Source: Campylorhamphus procurvoides (lineage: Eukaryota; Chordata; Aves; Passeriformes; Dendrocolaptidae). From it: DNA of 64,000 nt. The stretch's first letter is position 1. Each line of letters starts with the position of its first letter. The stretch is from NCBI GenBank assembly GCA_013396655.1, contig WBMV01003298.1, positions 1,830,695-1,894,694 of the forward strand, written 5' to 3'. A program made the translations under genes and the position numbers. Below the pieces are notes generated by a model. It made no database searches, had not been told where the DNA came from, and saw nothing but the letters and a program-made list of their open reading frames with translations. Shown here piece by piece: positions 27,301 to 38,584 of this stretch.

Positions 27301-29962
27301 TAAATTTACAGTCTAAAACCAATACTGTACATTGATGGCACCTGAGAGTAATGCATGTGCTAGAGAAAATGATATTGCAATATGTTTTGATTACCATCAG
27401 CTTGATTTTAATTAATTTCCTTAATTGGAGAACAATGCATTTTCTAATTACACATGAAAACACCACTAGCTATTGCAGCCTTTATCTTCTGCACAAAGTC
27501 TCCTGGTAGACCCACTGCCTGTCTAATTTATAAAGCCTCATCTCAGTGAACACGGGCTGTTTGGCAGACCCATGACAATTACTCAAATTAATCACATGTG
27601 AAGCAACATTCCAAACTTGTAATTTAGGTGCAATAAAATTCTAACTGTGAATAACTCAGCTCACACAGACAGAAGGGTGAAACCTGCACCAGAAATGTAA
27701 TTAGAAAACAGTATAGTTGGAGCCGGAATCAAATTTAAAGTGAAATGTACCATCTGAATAAGTGCTTTGGAGATAATGGCTTTGACCACAGGAATGGAAA
27801 TTAGTCTTCTTACTTCAGACCAAAAAGGTAGTGTAATATAAAAATAACTCACTGGGTAAATAATAAAATATTTAAACCACAAAATCAAAACACTTATCCC
27901 AGAGGACAAATTTATTCTACTTGTAGCTCCATTGAGATCTAACTCAGTTACAGCCAAAATAAAATTGGCTCAGTGATTTAAACTGAAATTTCTTCACATG
28001 AAATGTCCTTCTTTTCTGCAGACTAATGGAATAAATCCGTCAAGGTATTTCTATCTTATGGCTTAATCTTCTTTTGGATATAGTCCATCACAGATACTCT
28101 CTCACAGATTTCCATTTCTCTGGCTGAAGTTCCAGAGTGTCCTAAATAAGAGTGAGGAGTGGCTTTTATCTGAATTATCACCTGTCTCATTTTGACAAGA
28201 TTAATTCTATACCAGGTATTTGAGTTTTTATGAAATGGAGTGTTACTTGATCCTGTGTTCAAGGGCAAAGTAAAGACTGGACAGTGCCCAGGTTAGGAAG
28301 AGGAAGCAGTGGTTCAAAGAACTCCAGGGGTTTCCTCTTCTCCTTGGACTAAAGGAGCTTGCAAGACTGCAGCAAAACACTGCCCCTATGATCATATGCT
28401 GTCTAGTTATTCATTTGGACATCCTTCTACATGCACTCTGAGATAAATCGGTTAAATGACACATTTCTGAGAGTTTGAAATCTGCAAAAGAAAAAAACAA
28501 CTCCCTGGTCATAGTTTGCAGAGTAGAATATCTGTTGGTATGTAATTGAAAACATCAGCCTGGTGCATCTGACCAGCACTTCACTGGACAGGAGATCAAG
28601 TTTCTACATGTGGTTTTGATCATTCATAGATAAATGAATTTTGCACTAAATAGGATTACTTTGGCTAAGAAATAGAGGAAAATAGTTCAAGTTGCAGCAT
28701 ATGCAAGGGCTGGAAGAAGTATCAGACAAGCAAATTGAGGAAAATAATCAGCCAGAGAGCAACTGTAAAGGGCTTATTTTCCAAGGAGAGCCTGAACAAG
28801 GGCTTTGGGAGGAACTGCAGCGCTGGCGAACGCCTGCCACAACCGGGGAGAAGGGAGGCAGAGCCTGGCTACTTTGTCCTGCAGTTGCATCCCTGGCTGA
28901 GATGGGGATTGTTGGAAGGGCTGACCTATTCCGTGGTTGCAAGATTTACACAGCAAACCATGTACTAAGGTTTTTATTTTCCTATATTTGTTATTAAAAG
29001 ATAAAAAGGAAACCAACAGAAAAAGATCTCCAGGTCATTCTTAGGATCATGGTTTCTTGTTGCTTGGGTAAATGTGTTTGGAGGGTTTCCTGTGCATGTT
29101 TGAATTTCTCTGCAGGTATTCTATTTTCTTCATTATATGAGGTCTACACGTTTGTTTTAAAGCAAGTTTAATCAAAGAAAAGTGATGTTCATTTTGACTC
29201 TTGATGTGCTTTTTATGTTAGTCTCAAACATTTCATTCATCTGTTGTGCATCTGTTTGCCAGTGGCACTAATGACTGTCATTCCTTCTAGGAACTTGAAT
29301 GGGAGGTCTTTGAACATGTCAAAAACTTTCCATAATTCAGTATCAGAAAAGTTACAAGGATATGGGAAATTGATATTTGGAAACAAAGTATCAGAATCAG
29401 GGAGAAGAACTGATTTGGCTCAGAATAACCAGCCAGGTTGGGGTCTTGTGATGTTCTCTGATAATCCCCTTACACAGTTTGACAGTCCTGTTTGTGATCT
29501 CATGAATTTTTTGGAAACTCTATTATATATTTAAATGTGAAGGCTGAGCCTGGCCCCCACCTTCAAGGACTGTTGTCACCTGAGGCAAAAAAGCAAGGGA
29601 ATAGGTGCTGTAAAATGAAAGGGCTGGCATGTATTATCTCTCTCTTTATCCAGGTAGATGGGTTCCTCTTGCTGAAGTTAGCTCCCTGTGTTCATTTTGC
29701 TGTACCTTATGCATGAAAAACATATAACCTATACATCACATGTCCAGCAGCACTGGGGAAGCACATAGGTAAAGCATGGGAGAAGGTGGTGTAAATTCCA
29801 TGAACTATGCAATCCTGTATAAAAATAGATACTGATAGGATCATGAGGTTGCTGAGAAGACCATTATGCAGACATAATGATGGAATAAAATTTTTCACTT
29901 AGTTTTTAAAATGAAAAGAAATTATAATAATTCTCTTGTATTCTTCAAGGTGAACCTGACAC

Positions 29963-29991
29963 TTTCTAAACCAGTATTTCTAAACCAGTAT
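29963..29991 (+). repeat. 14-bp tandem duplication
   Basis: The unit TTTCTAAACCAGTA occurs twice head to tail without mismatch, followed by the start of a third copy (TTT). It is probably a replication-slippage duplication. Confidence 0.9.
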
Positions 29992-30458
29992 TTGATTCAA
30001 AATCAGCTCCTGTTTTTAGAGACACCAGCCTGGGTTTACTCCATGTTTCTGCCGGTTTCATTCCTGAATCCAACGAAGTTGCCCCATATCAGCTGAGTGT
30101 TGTATTCCAGCTCTGCTCTAATGTCCAGGTTTCCCCTTTGTGGCTGTTCACAAAGGTTGTATTTGAAAGCTTGCTGACAAATAATCACTTCTTTTTATAG
30201 GAACTTCTTAATTTTTAATTAGCCTTTAGAAACTCATTACATATTCCAGGATTCTCTGGCAGCTATTACCAACCTCTTTATTCTTTGTTCATCTCATAAA
30301 TGTTCGATTTTGACACTATTATTTACTTAGATAATGGTGACATAATTTTCAAAGTGCAAAACCTAATTCCCAGTTAGATATATTTATTTTGGTCAAGCAA
30401 TAATAATATAAAAACCCTTATATGTAATTTGTCTGCAGCTGTAGTACAGAAAACAGCT

Positions 30459-30479
30459 CAGGAGAATTTCATTCTCCTG
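30459..30479 (+). repeat. Perfect 9-bp-arm hairpin
   Basis: CAGGAGAAT and ATTCTCCTG are exact reverse complements around a three-base loop TTC. There is no T-run after it, and a bacterial-type terminator is not expected in this genome. It is short enough to be chance. Confidence 0.8.
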
Positions 30480-33400
30480 GTTTTAATTATTTGCCTCATA
30501 CACCACCAAGAATGAGGAAGATATTCAATCTTTGCTCATATACTCACTAAAAATTGTGGTCCAAATGTGTTACGCACAGATTTCAGGATGGATTTCTGGG
30601 ACTCAGCTGATTTAAATGTGTCAGTCACAGTAAATTGTACATTTCATTTAACTCCTAGTGGTCATGTAGCTTCCAATTATTTTATAATATTTAAAGAAAA
30701 AAATAATTATTTGAGAAATATATCATTCCTCAAGTTTAGTCTCAAATAGTCCATCTCCTCTGTGTGGAGCAGAGATTCCTGGCTTGTTCTCTGCCATTCC
30801 CTCAGCTCTTGCTCTTGTAATTTCAGGGAGCAGAATTTCGTTTAAGGTGGTTTAAGTTAGTGTGCTGGGTGTAAGTTGGTATCATCCCTGCTTCCAGTCT
30901 ACTAATTTTTTAATTTAGAAGTGTAATAAATGACCATGCTCTATCTGACAAACTAGTCAAGTCCTTGCTATGCTATGAATAAATATTCAGCCTGAGACAG
31001 GACAACTTTCCCTACCTGAAGAGGCAGGCAGACAACAGAATCCAACAATGGTGATGTGTATCATGTAGGAAATTAATTTCTTCTCAGGAAAGCTCCATAG
31101 AGGTACTTGGCATACCAGTGAAAAGCAGTACCAAAGACTTTATTTAACATCTGGACCCAAGATTAAATCCCTGTAAGAGTATTTGAGGGCTGCCTTTCCT
31201 CATAGGACATTTTTGACAAGTGTTTGGTGGAGCATACAAATCTTTTACCTTCAGGGGACAATTGCCTTGATGCATTTTTGACAGAATCCTGCTCCTCTTT
31301 TGTTAACAACTGGTGGGAAGCCAGGCAGGCACATTACAGAGAAAGGTAGTGCTGACCCATTTGCTGGTCATCCTGAAGCAAAAATCTGCTCTTTCAATGA
31401 TTTGTGAACTGTGGTGGGTGATTTATTGTCTTATGGCTTTGTACAATTACCAAAACCATGCTAACTTTGACAGCAATGTTAAGGAATAAAGGTCTCCACA
31501 GCCTTTTTTGCCATGTGCATGTAAAGCCTCAGAGCATTAAGGATGCACTAATGCAGACTTACCAATGCACTTTCAGGAGAACTGATCCCTTGGCATTTGA
31601 ACTGAGGGGGTGATTACAGCGTGGCTGTATTTGAAATGGCACAAATCCAAATTATCTTTTCAAGAGTGCTTTTGCAACAATCAGAATATTGTCTATTCAC
31701 CCTTTTTTTTCTCCGAGAGTGCCTTTGGTTTTGTGTCTAAGGTCATGTCTTTCAAAGATTTTCTGCCTATTAAACTTTCTGACTCATTTCTCTCTGAAAG
31801 AACAAAAGATAAAATTCAAGGGTAGGCTGTAGGAGGGCTAAATTTCTGGAGAGCAAAGAGTAATGATGAATTGTGTGCAAAATGGCACTAGTGCTGCTGC
31901 ACCTTTCCTTCAGCAATTGCACTCCAGTGTCTGGAGGTTCAGTTGCCTGAAACTATTTCAAAATCAAAAATGAGGAAACCTTTCTAGCCTGGAGGTACAT
32001 GATATTTCATGTCAACAATAGAAGAAAATGGATTGACATGATTAGCTACATTTTGTATCCAGCGAGAGTTTGCCAAGAAGATAAAGAATGTTATTGATGA
32101 CCAATTAATCTTCCCTTTTTGAAAGCCTAGGATGGGAAAGGTCTGCTTAGGGCTGATTTGCAGAAACATATAGGCACTAAATCTTCTTTTAGATGCCAGT
32201 ATTTAGATGTCACTAGCATTCACAAAAATCTTTCCTCAGCTCTTGACTGACCATGGGGGCAGGTGTCTCTCAGCAGTGAAGTTTTTACTGGTGAAGCACC
32301 TATAAATTTTCTCCTGCTGTATATTTGTGTAATTAGTTGATGCCACTGTCACAGCCCATACCTGAGATGTGGCAGGATTCACCAACAGCCTTGTATCCAT
32401 ACCCAGAGGCTCTTCATAATACTAATTCCTCTGGAAAACCTGAGAACTGTCCTGCTTTTGACTAATTTGGAATGGGGATTTGAGTGTGGATCTTCCCCCA
32501 CTCCTGACACCTTTTAATGGCTGATGTAGAGGATGTTCTGGGAATAATCCCAGCTCTCAGTCCTTCCACTTATTCCAGTTTATGGATAGAATTAAACATT
32601 TCTTAGAGCGTGCTTCCAGCTGAAGCAATAATCAAACTGTAGAGTCACTCTCCATTTGCCATTTGCCCAAAACTTGCTTAGAAAGGGGAGATAAATGCTA
32701 CCACTTTTCACAGTACACACTGTGTCCAGATAAAATTGAGACAATTGAGGATACAAAGCTCATGTCTTGAGCTGTGACTCAGGGAAAGGGCCCTGAGAGT
32801 TGTCTCTGGTATGATGCTGTCTTTGAGAAAGCCACACTCATACTGTTATTTTTCTGGAAAGAGTCCTCTGCCTATAATGGGAAGTAGATTTCTCTGTAAC
32901 TTTCTTTTAACATCATTTGGAAGTTTGATATTTGAAAAGATGGTGGTTTGGTGTTTTTGGTCGGTGGTTCCTGTGGCATAACAGAAAATACCCTTTGCAG
33001 CAGCTGCCTTTAGCACTGAGTTGCTAAAACTGTAAATTAATATTTTTTACACTTATGGAAAATCTATTGCACGCAGCCTCTTCCTCTGTCAAAAGTCACA
33101 CTTGCATTAACAAGTTGTGGTTGAGTTAGAGGTACAGTGGAAATTGTAACTTCATTTTAGAAACTTTATTTATTCTCTGTATTTCTGAAGAAGAATTTTA
33201 GGAATCATCTCCATAAATAGAAAAAAGTTCACAAAAGGATTTGTATGTAGGGCTTACATAATTCAACTATAGTTCCTTCCATCCAACCATGCATCTGACT
33301 ACTTGTAGAGGCATCTCCAAGGGTGTTTTAATGTTCTGGGAGTGATTCTGAAGCAAAGAGTTTAATTTAGTCATTGCTTTTAGTGGCAATCCTTCCAGAA

Positions 33401-35976
33401 AGACAGAAATGTGCAGAAGTTGCAGCACTGCAAAGAAGGCAAGAATCTCTGATTTGAAAGTTAATGCTCTTGGTAAAATATTGTGCTTTAGTACTCCCTG
33501 ATGCAAATTCAAGCAAAAGATTAAGCTTTACTTATTCCTCACTAACATTTCATGTTTCATTGTGAAAAAATGTATTTCCTTTATGAGAAGTACAGATGGC
33601 AGTGTTGAATAAAATACTGGAGCTTCACAGAAAAAGTGAAAATTTAGCTTGCTTGAAGATAATCTAAAGCTCAGTGACTGTCTTTCTCATTATTCTACCA
33701 GGTCAGTGACCACCTCATTGTATTATCTTAAATAATTAAGAGGGCAAAGCTTCTGCTAATACTGGAGAACGGCAAAGATTTTGTACCTTGTATAAATTGA
33801 GCATGAATGAAGTCCTTGCCAGGTAGTTAATCTAAGGGCTGCATTTTGAATCGAGCTTTTTAGTTGATCTAAAATGGTGCAGTTCTGCTGAATGCACTGA
33901 AATTATGCAGATGACATCAACTGTGAATTCATATTTCTAATTTTTTCCTAGAACGAAAACCTCTTTTAAGCCAAATTATTTCATAATTAGATATTATTGG
34001 GTTTAAAACCATTAAAGGCACTCGCTATCTTCCCAGATAGTTACAGGCTGGCCCTGCAGCGCTGGGTGCTGTGAGCATGAGCAGTGCTATTGGCTCTGTG
34101 GATGCTCTCACTGCAGGGCAGAGAAACAACCCCTGCATGTGACAGTCACAGCTCCCATTTCAGTGGCCACTGCAAAGTCATAGCAGGATCCTGCTGAAGG
34201 GTCAAGAGCTTCAGAGGACTCCAATGCTTCTTTTGAGCTGTGACAGAGGGAGCCTGGTTTCTTCTGGGTCTGGGCATTGTAGATGATGCCTGGCACATTA
34301 AGGAAGCCCTGAATGAAGTCTGTGCCAGAGTAAAGAGATACATGAAGTGCTTTATTTTGTGTGGTTTCTCTGGCATCTGGTGCAGAATATTTTTAAGTCT
34401 CCTATCTTGTGGTTGAGTTTCATGGAAACTGGCCAATGAATTTATAAGCTATGGGCTGACAAGTTTTTTTGTGCACACAGTAGGAAAGACCCAGTTTCCA
34501 AAGAAGGAAACTGAATGTATGCGAGTGAAGGGGAATGCTCAGAGTACGAGAGGGATCACAGCTGTACCAGCAGCTGGGTGCCTTCTGCTTTGGGGTGACA
34601 CTCAGAGGGATAAGAAGTCTAGAGGAGAGAAAAGCTGCAATATAAACTTCTTTACAGAACCTTCAGGTGGTTGAAGATTACCAGCTCTGTCATCACTTGG
34701 TACATTTTCTGCTTTGCAACATCATTCTATGGAAATTCTTCCTTGAGCATTTTGTCTCTCCATGCCACAGACACATGGACAAGAGGCCAGGCAAACTAGT
34801 CAATAGGGAATGCCACATACATATGACCATTATATCTCATGTCTGTGAGCTTTGTTCAGTATGGTTGAGACTTCATTTTATTTCACTTCATTTTTGCAGC
34901 TCCAAATACTCTCCCTTCTTCATAAATCAAGGGAACTTCAGACCTTCTCTTGCAAATAATATATTTTTCTCTAATTTTGTCTTCAAAGTTGACTGAAACT
35001 GCTGAGGTATTGTCAAAATATTAATTTTGAAATGAGGCCAGAATTTATCCGACAAGATATTGGAGGAGAGTACTGGTTGATTTTTAACATGAACGGCACC
35101 ATTTGCGTGTATGTGAAATGAGTCCAGGCATTCAAGAAAAGAAAAACTGTGGGAGTTAGAGGAAAATAGATGCCTATTCCAAAAATGTTAAATCTTGAAC
35201 TGCTGTGGATCAAGGGTTTTACCCTGTGAAATCCACAGTCAGATTGGAAGTAAGTTAATGCCGGCAGAAAAGTAATACTATCACTTCTGTTCTTCATTTC
35301 ATTTATCTCCTCCCACTTCTCAGCCTCCTCTTATCTGAAGTGTCTGGTGAATTGTGCTAGAGTGTCTCATGCACAGATGAAGTCAAGGAAAGCACATAAT
35401 CCCATCTCTTTGTCAGGATGTATCAAGTTCAGTGTACTCGTTGCCCTTCCGAGGAAAAGAGCAGGAAAATGAGCAAAGGCAGAAGAGTTACGGAAAGCAT
35501 TTGGCACTTAGTTCTGCTATTTTATGAAATGTGAGTAGACAGGAAAAAGAAAGGGTGAGTATTTTCTGTTTACATGATGCCCTGCTGGTAAGACATAAAC
35601 CTTTAGATTACTTATCTGTGTCCTGTGGAGTATCTGATGGCTGGGAAAACATGTACAGAAGATCAAACTGCTGTGATTTTGGAATGCAAAATTTTCCTAG
35701 GCAAAGTTCTTGTTTTACTTTATAATTGCCTTTGTTGGATAACACAGTCCTGTGTGGGCTGGCTCACCTGCAAACACAATCAGTGTCACAGTTCTATAAA
35801 AAGTAAAGGGCTTTATTCATATCTACATCAAAGCTTCCTTAGTCTTCTCTGGTGTTTTAAAGTTGCAATAAATATTCTTCAAGTCTCTTTACACTGGCAG
35901 AGTGGGCTTAAAAAACCTCACTGCACATGAGAATCTGGCTGAGAGTGTCCCCTCAGATGCTCACACTGAGGACAAG

Positions 35977-36417
35977 TCATAGAATCCCAGAAAGGTTTGG
36001 GTTGGAAGGGACCTTAAAGATCTCGTTCCAACCCCCTGCCATAGGCAGGGACACCTTCCACTAGATCAGGTTGCTCAGAGCCTCATCCAGCCTGGCCTTG
36101 AACACTTCCAGGGAAGGGGCAGCCACAGCCTCTCTGGGTAACCTGTTCCAGGGCCTGCCCACCCTCACAGTAAAAAAAATGAATCTTTTTAATATCTAAT
36201 CTAAACCTACTTTCTTTCAGATTAAAGTCATTGCCCCTTGTCCTGTCACCACCTGCTCTTTTAAATAGTCTTTCTTCATCTTTCTTGTAGGCTTCTTTCA
36301 GATACTGCAATTAGGTCACCCCAAAGCTTTCTCCTTCCCAGACTGAACAATCCCAGTCCTCTCAGCTCCCCCTTGTAGCAGAAGCGCTCCATCCCTCTAA
36401 TCACTTTGGTGGCCCTC
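35977..36417 (-). mobile_element. CR1 LINE, 5'-truncated 3' end
   Basis: The plus strand starts with TCATAGAATC and continues into the typical avian CR1 3' region read in reverse, with GGTTTGGGTTGGAAGGGACC near 35994-36013 and the phrase CCTTGTCCTGTCACCACCTG near 36236-36255. The element is therefore inserted on the minus strand, with its 3' terminus at 35977. About 440 bp remain, against roughly 4-5 kb for a full CR1, which fits the 5' truncation usual for this family. Only one copy of the terminal ATTCTATGA-like unit is left. CR1 retroposons are the dominant LINEs of birds and other reptiles. The copy is diverged and frameshifted, so it is inactive. Confidence 0.95.
36083..36310 (-). pseudogene. 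Remnant of the CR1 ORF2 C-terminus (reverse transcriptase protein), frameshifted
   Basis: The minus-strand frame contains the signature RTRGNDFNLKESRFRLDIKK, typical of the last part of CR1 ORF2 downstream of the reverse-transcriptase domain. In intact copies the protein continues in one frame through a Trp-Asn-Arg-Leu-Pro motif to the end. Here the reading shifts frame in a homopolymer of 8 A (plus strand 36172-36179), and the expected motif resumes in the neighbouring frame. The ORF is thus broken and is a relic of the LINE and not a host gene. The endonuclease and the reverse-transcriptase core are missing because of the 5' truncation. Confidence 0.85.
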
Positions 36418-37132
36418 ATGTCTCATTATGCACACCAAGAAAATATAATCTACTGCATTTTGTTTGTCTATATGCTGATTCATTTTTACATCTAAATGCC
36501 ACCTTTTTCTCTAAACTCCTTAGGGAGTAAATTTTTGGTGATATTTTTTTTCCCCTAAGTCATTGCAACAGAAATAAATCTGTAGATTGTAGGGTAGCTT
36601 GTGAAAAATCTGTCAGTTCGGAGGCCATTCTCTGTTTAAGTGGCAGCTTGGCTGAAGGGAAGGTGAGCGTGAGAAGCTGATCCACAGGCAGATGAAGCTG
36701 GAAGCTATTCCCATAAAAGCATGCTGGGAAAGATGCACATGTTCAAGGAGGTGTTCTGGGAACTGTGAGGCTGTGCTGCTTCATTTATCCTTGGAAATTA
36801 AAATGGAGAAGAAGATGCTGTGAGCAGCTCGATATGATTATCGTTTGTGACATGCTGTAGGACTTAAAATTGCTTCTGGCTGTGGCCTTAACTGCTAATG
36901 AGTAAATGCTTCCCTTGGTTACACCTGTGCTGCTCCACTGACTCCATGGATCTGTTATGACAAACTGGGGGTGAAACTGGAATCAAGCACTAAAAATTCA
37001 ATGCTGTAACTGAAATGCTAATCAAGGCAATAAGCATTTTTGGAGAAAAAAAATTGTAAAAAAGTCACCTCTGTTTTGTTTGCTTTGCTGACTTAGTCTG
37101 CTTTTCTTCCTCCTGTGAATAAGCTGTAATAT
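36418..37132. other. Non-coding spacer between CR1 and SINE
   Basis: About 700 bp of single-copy-looking sequence with no frame or repeat I recognise. The CR1 match fades at about 36417. Confidence 0.55.
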
Positions 37133-37266
37133 GATCACAGAATATTCTGAATTGGAAGGGACCCTCAAGGATCATTGAGTCCAGCTATTGAGTGAATGGC
37201 CCACATGGGGATCAAACTCAGAACCTTGGTGTTATTAGCACTGTGCTCAAACTAACTGAGCTAATC
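37133..37266 (-). mobile_element. tRNA-Ile/CR1 composite SINE (TguSINE1-like)
   Basis: Read on the minus strand, 37266 to 37197 resembles a tRNA-Ile(AAT) gene. It has TTAGCTCAGTTAG (A-box region), an anticodon-loop counterpart GCTAATAAC (plus strand 37231-37239) and GTTTGATCCC (B-box region, diverged from GGTTCGATCCC). The remaining 64 bp (37196 to 37133) contain GAGGGTCCCTTCCAATTCAG and end in TTCTGTGATC, the kind of 3' tail carried by CR1 LINEs. A tRNA-Ile head joined to a CR1 tail is the architecture of TguSINE1, a passerine SINE thought to be mobilised by CR1 enzymes. Several A-box and B-box changes suggest an old copy. The family name rests on architecture recalled from knowledge and not on an alignment. 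Confidence 0.85.
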
Positions 37267-38413
37267 TTAGGGTCAAACATAGGCTGAATCTTATAAAAAT
37301 AATTTGTAAACTAAACTTAAAGAGTTTTGGTCCTTTCTCAAAAAATTCAAATGAGCAGGTGCAAGTCCTGCCCTGCAATATGCACCCATTTGTGTACACA
37401 CACAGGAGTTCTGTACTCTGGCCCACCCTGATACCATGCTTTTGGCTCAGAAGCTGACATTCTGGGATTTGAAATATTTGCAGCTGAGGCTGGGACAGTT
37501 TCCTCCCGTTGAAAAAAAATTAATGTGGCTTCATGAGTTACAGTCATACAATATCATGTTTAATTGTAATTTCTTTCAAGAAGCTCTCGTTAAAATTGTT
37601 GCCAGCTCTGACAATAGGAAAGAAGCCCTCTAGTGAATGGCATCCTTTAAATAAAACAGTACTGCTTACATCACTTCGTAGCAACTTTGTCTGACATTCA
37701 CCAGTTTTATCATCTTCTATTCATCTTATGTTCCGCTAAAGAGTAATTCTTTGCTTGGGGACATCTGCAAACCTTGTGCTTGAAACCACTCCAGTGAATT
37801 CTCTAGGAATAAGCATTGTAGTAACTTAGCTATGTGACTGATGAGCTATCAGCTCCTTCAGAAGAATAATACTTAGTCACTGGGACTGCTAAATTAAGGC
37901 AGACATGTAAGGAGCATCTGTTTTAATTGTGGTGTCATAAGCATTCACAAAATTACCTACACACAATGATTAGTACACACATGTGGAGATGGGACATCTT
38001 GAGATATGGATAATATTCCACAGCTGAGTTCACAAATAGCTGAAGTTGTTTGATGTCTACCCCTTGATCTCTCCAGTAAGAATAAGAAGCTTTCCAGTAC
38101 TGAAAATCCAAAACTCCTGATCAGTAGCTGTAGCCTCTGTGGTAGCAGTAAGATTGCTGTAACAAGTTAACAAGAAGGTGGTAATGAAACTGTCATATTT
38201 AATTAGATGTGAATTAGTATTGATGCCTGAAACTGGCTCTTAAGAGAAAACCCCCATGACTCCATCTGTGAGTTTTAGCAGGCAGCGTTCCTTTTATTAT
38301 AATGTTGGATGCATGAGAATCTAATTCCTTCCAAAGTGTGCATACAGAGTTTCAAAAGCCTCTTGCTTTTATTTACTTACCTAATTACCATTTCAAAGCA
38401 TTACCTACTAGTG
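37267..38413. other. Non-coding stretch, nothing recognised
   Basis: Only short frames are present (up to about 66 codons). No repeat is recognised. Confidence 0.55.
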
Positions 38414-38584
38414 TTACACCCACTTCCAAAACTGTCCTCCCTTAGTACCACTCTCGTCATGGCTCCCTGAATTGAGTGGGGGGTCATAAAAGACCACCTC
38501 TTCCTTCATATCTTCCTCTTCATCAACACCTTCTGTGCTGCTTGGAACCATTTCAAGCCTTCTGGGCCTTCTGAAGAGCTTTGA
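38414..38584 (-). other. Candidate coding exon or gene fragment, 56 codons, unidentified
   Basis: On the minus strand a frame is open from just after TATATTCTAG (38585 and upstream) to a TAA at 38416-38414. The peptide runs from a basic start (KLFRRPRRLEM) into an acidic stretch (GVDEEEDMKEE), then VVFYDPP and a Gly/Ser-rich end (FWKWV). This resembles the cytoplasmic tail or linker of a real protein more than the other frames in the window do. The AG at 38586-38585 could be a splice acceptor, although its pyrimidine tract is weak. No clear donor is seen before the stop, so it would be a terminal exon. I do not recognise the protein. A chance frame driven by the GAA/GAG-rich patch, or a decayed retrocopy, are real alternatives. 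Confidence 0.25.

Larger units (their letters stand above)
24311..35976. other. Long AT-rich non-coding stretch
   Basis: No gene is recognised over 11.6 kb. Items listed separately are a 14-bp tandem duplication (29963-29991), a perfect hairpin (30459-30479) and a weak exon-like interval (35417-35530). The segment around 27405-27600 is rich in homeodomain-type TAATTA cores and might be conserved non-coding DNA, but that cannot be tested from one sequence. A poly-A-rich patch lies at 27231-27249. The 101-codon frame at 28692-28997 (plus) sits in a small GC-richer island and has no recognisable domain. Confidence 0.5.

Noticed and set aside
37197..37266. Possible functional tRNA-Ile gene
   Set aside because: The B box and acceptor-stem bases are diverged, the 5' end does not match a tRNA acceptor stem, and a CR1-type tail follows directly. 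It is the head of a SINE.
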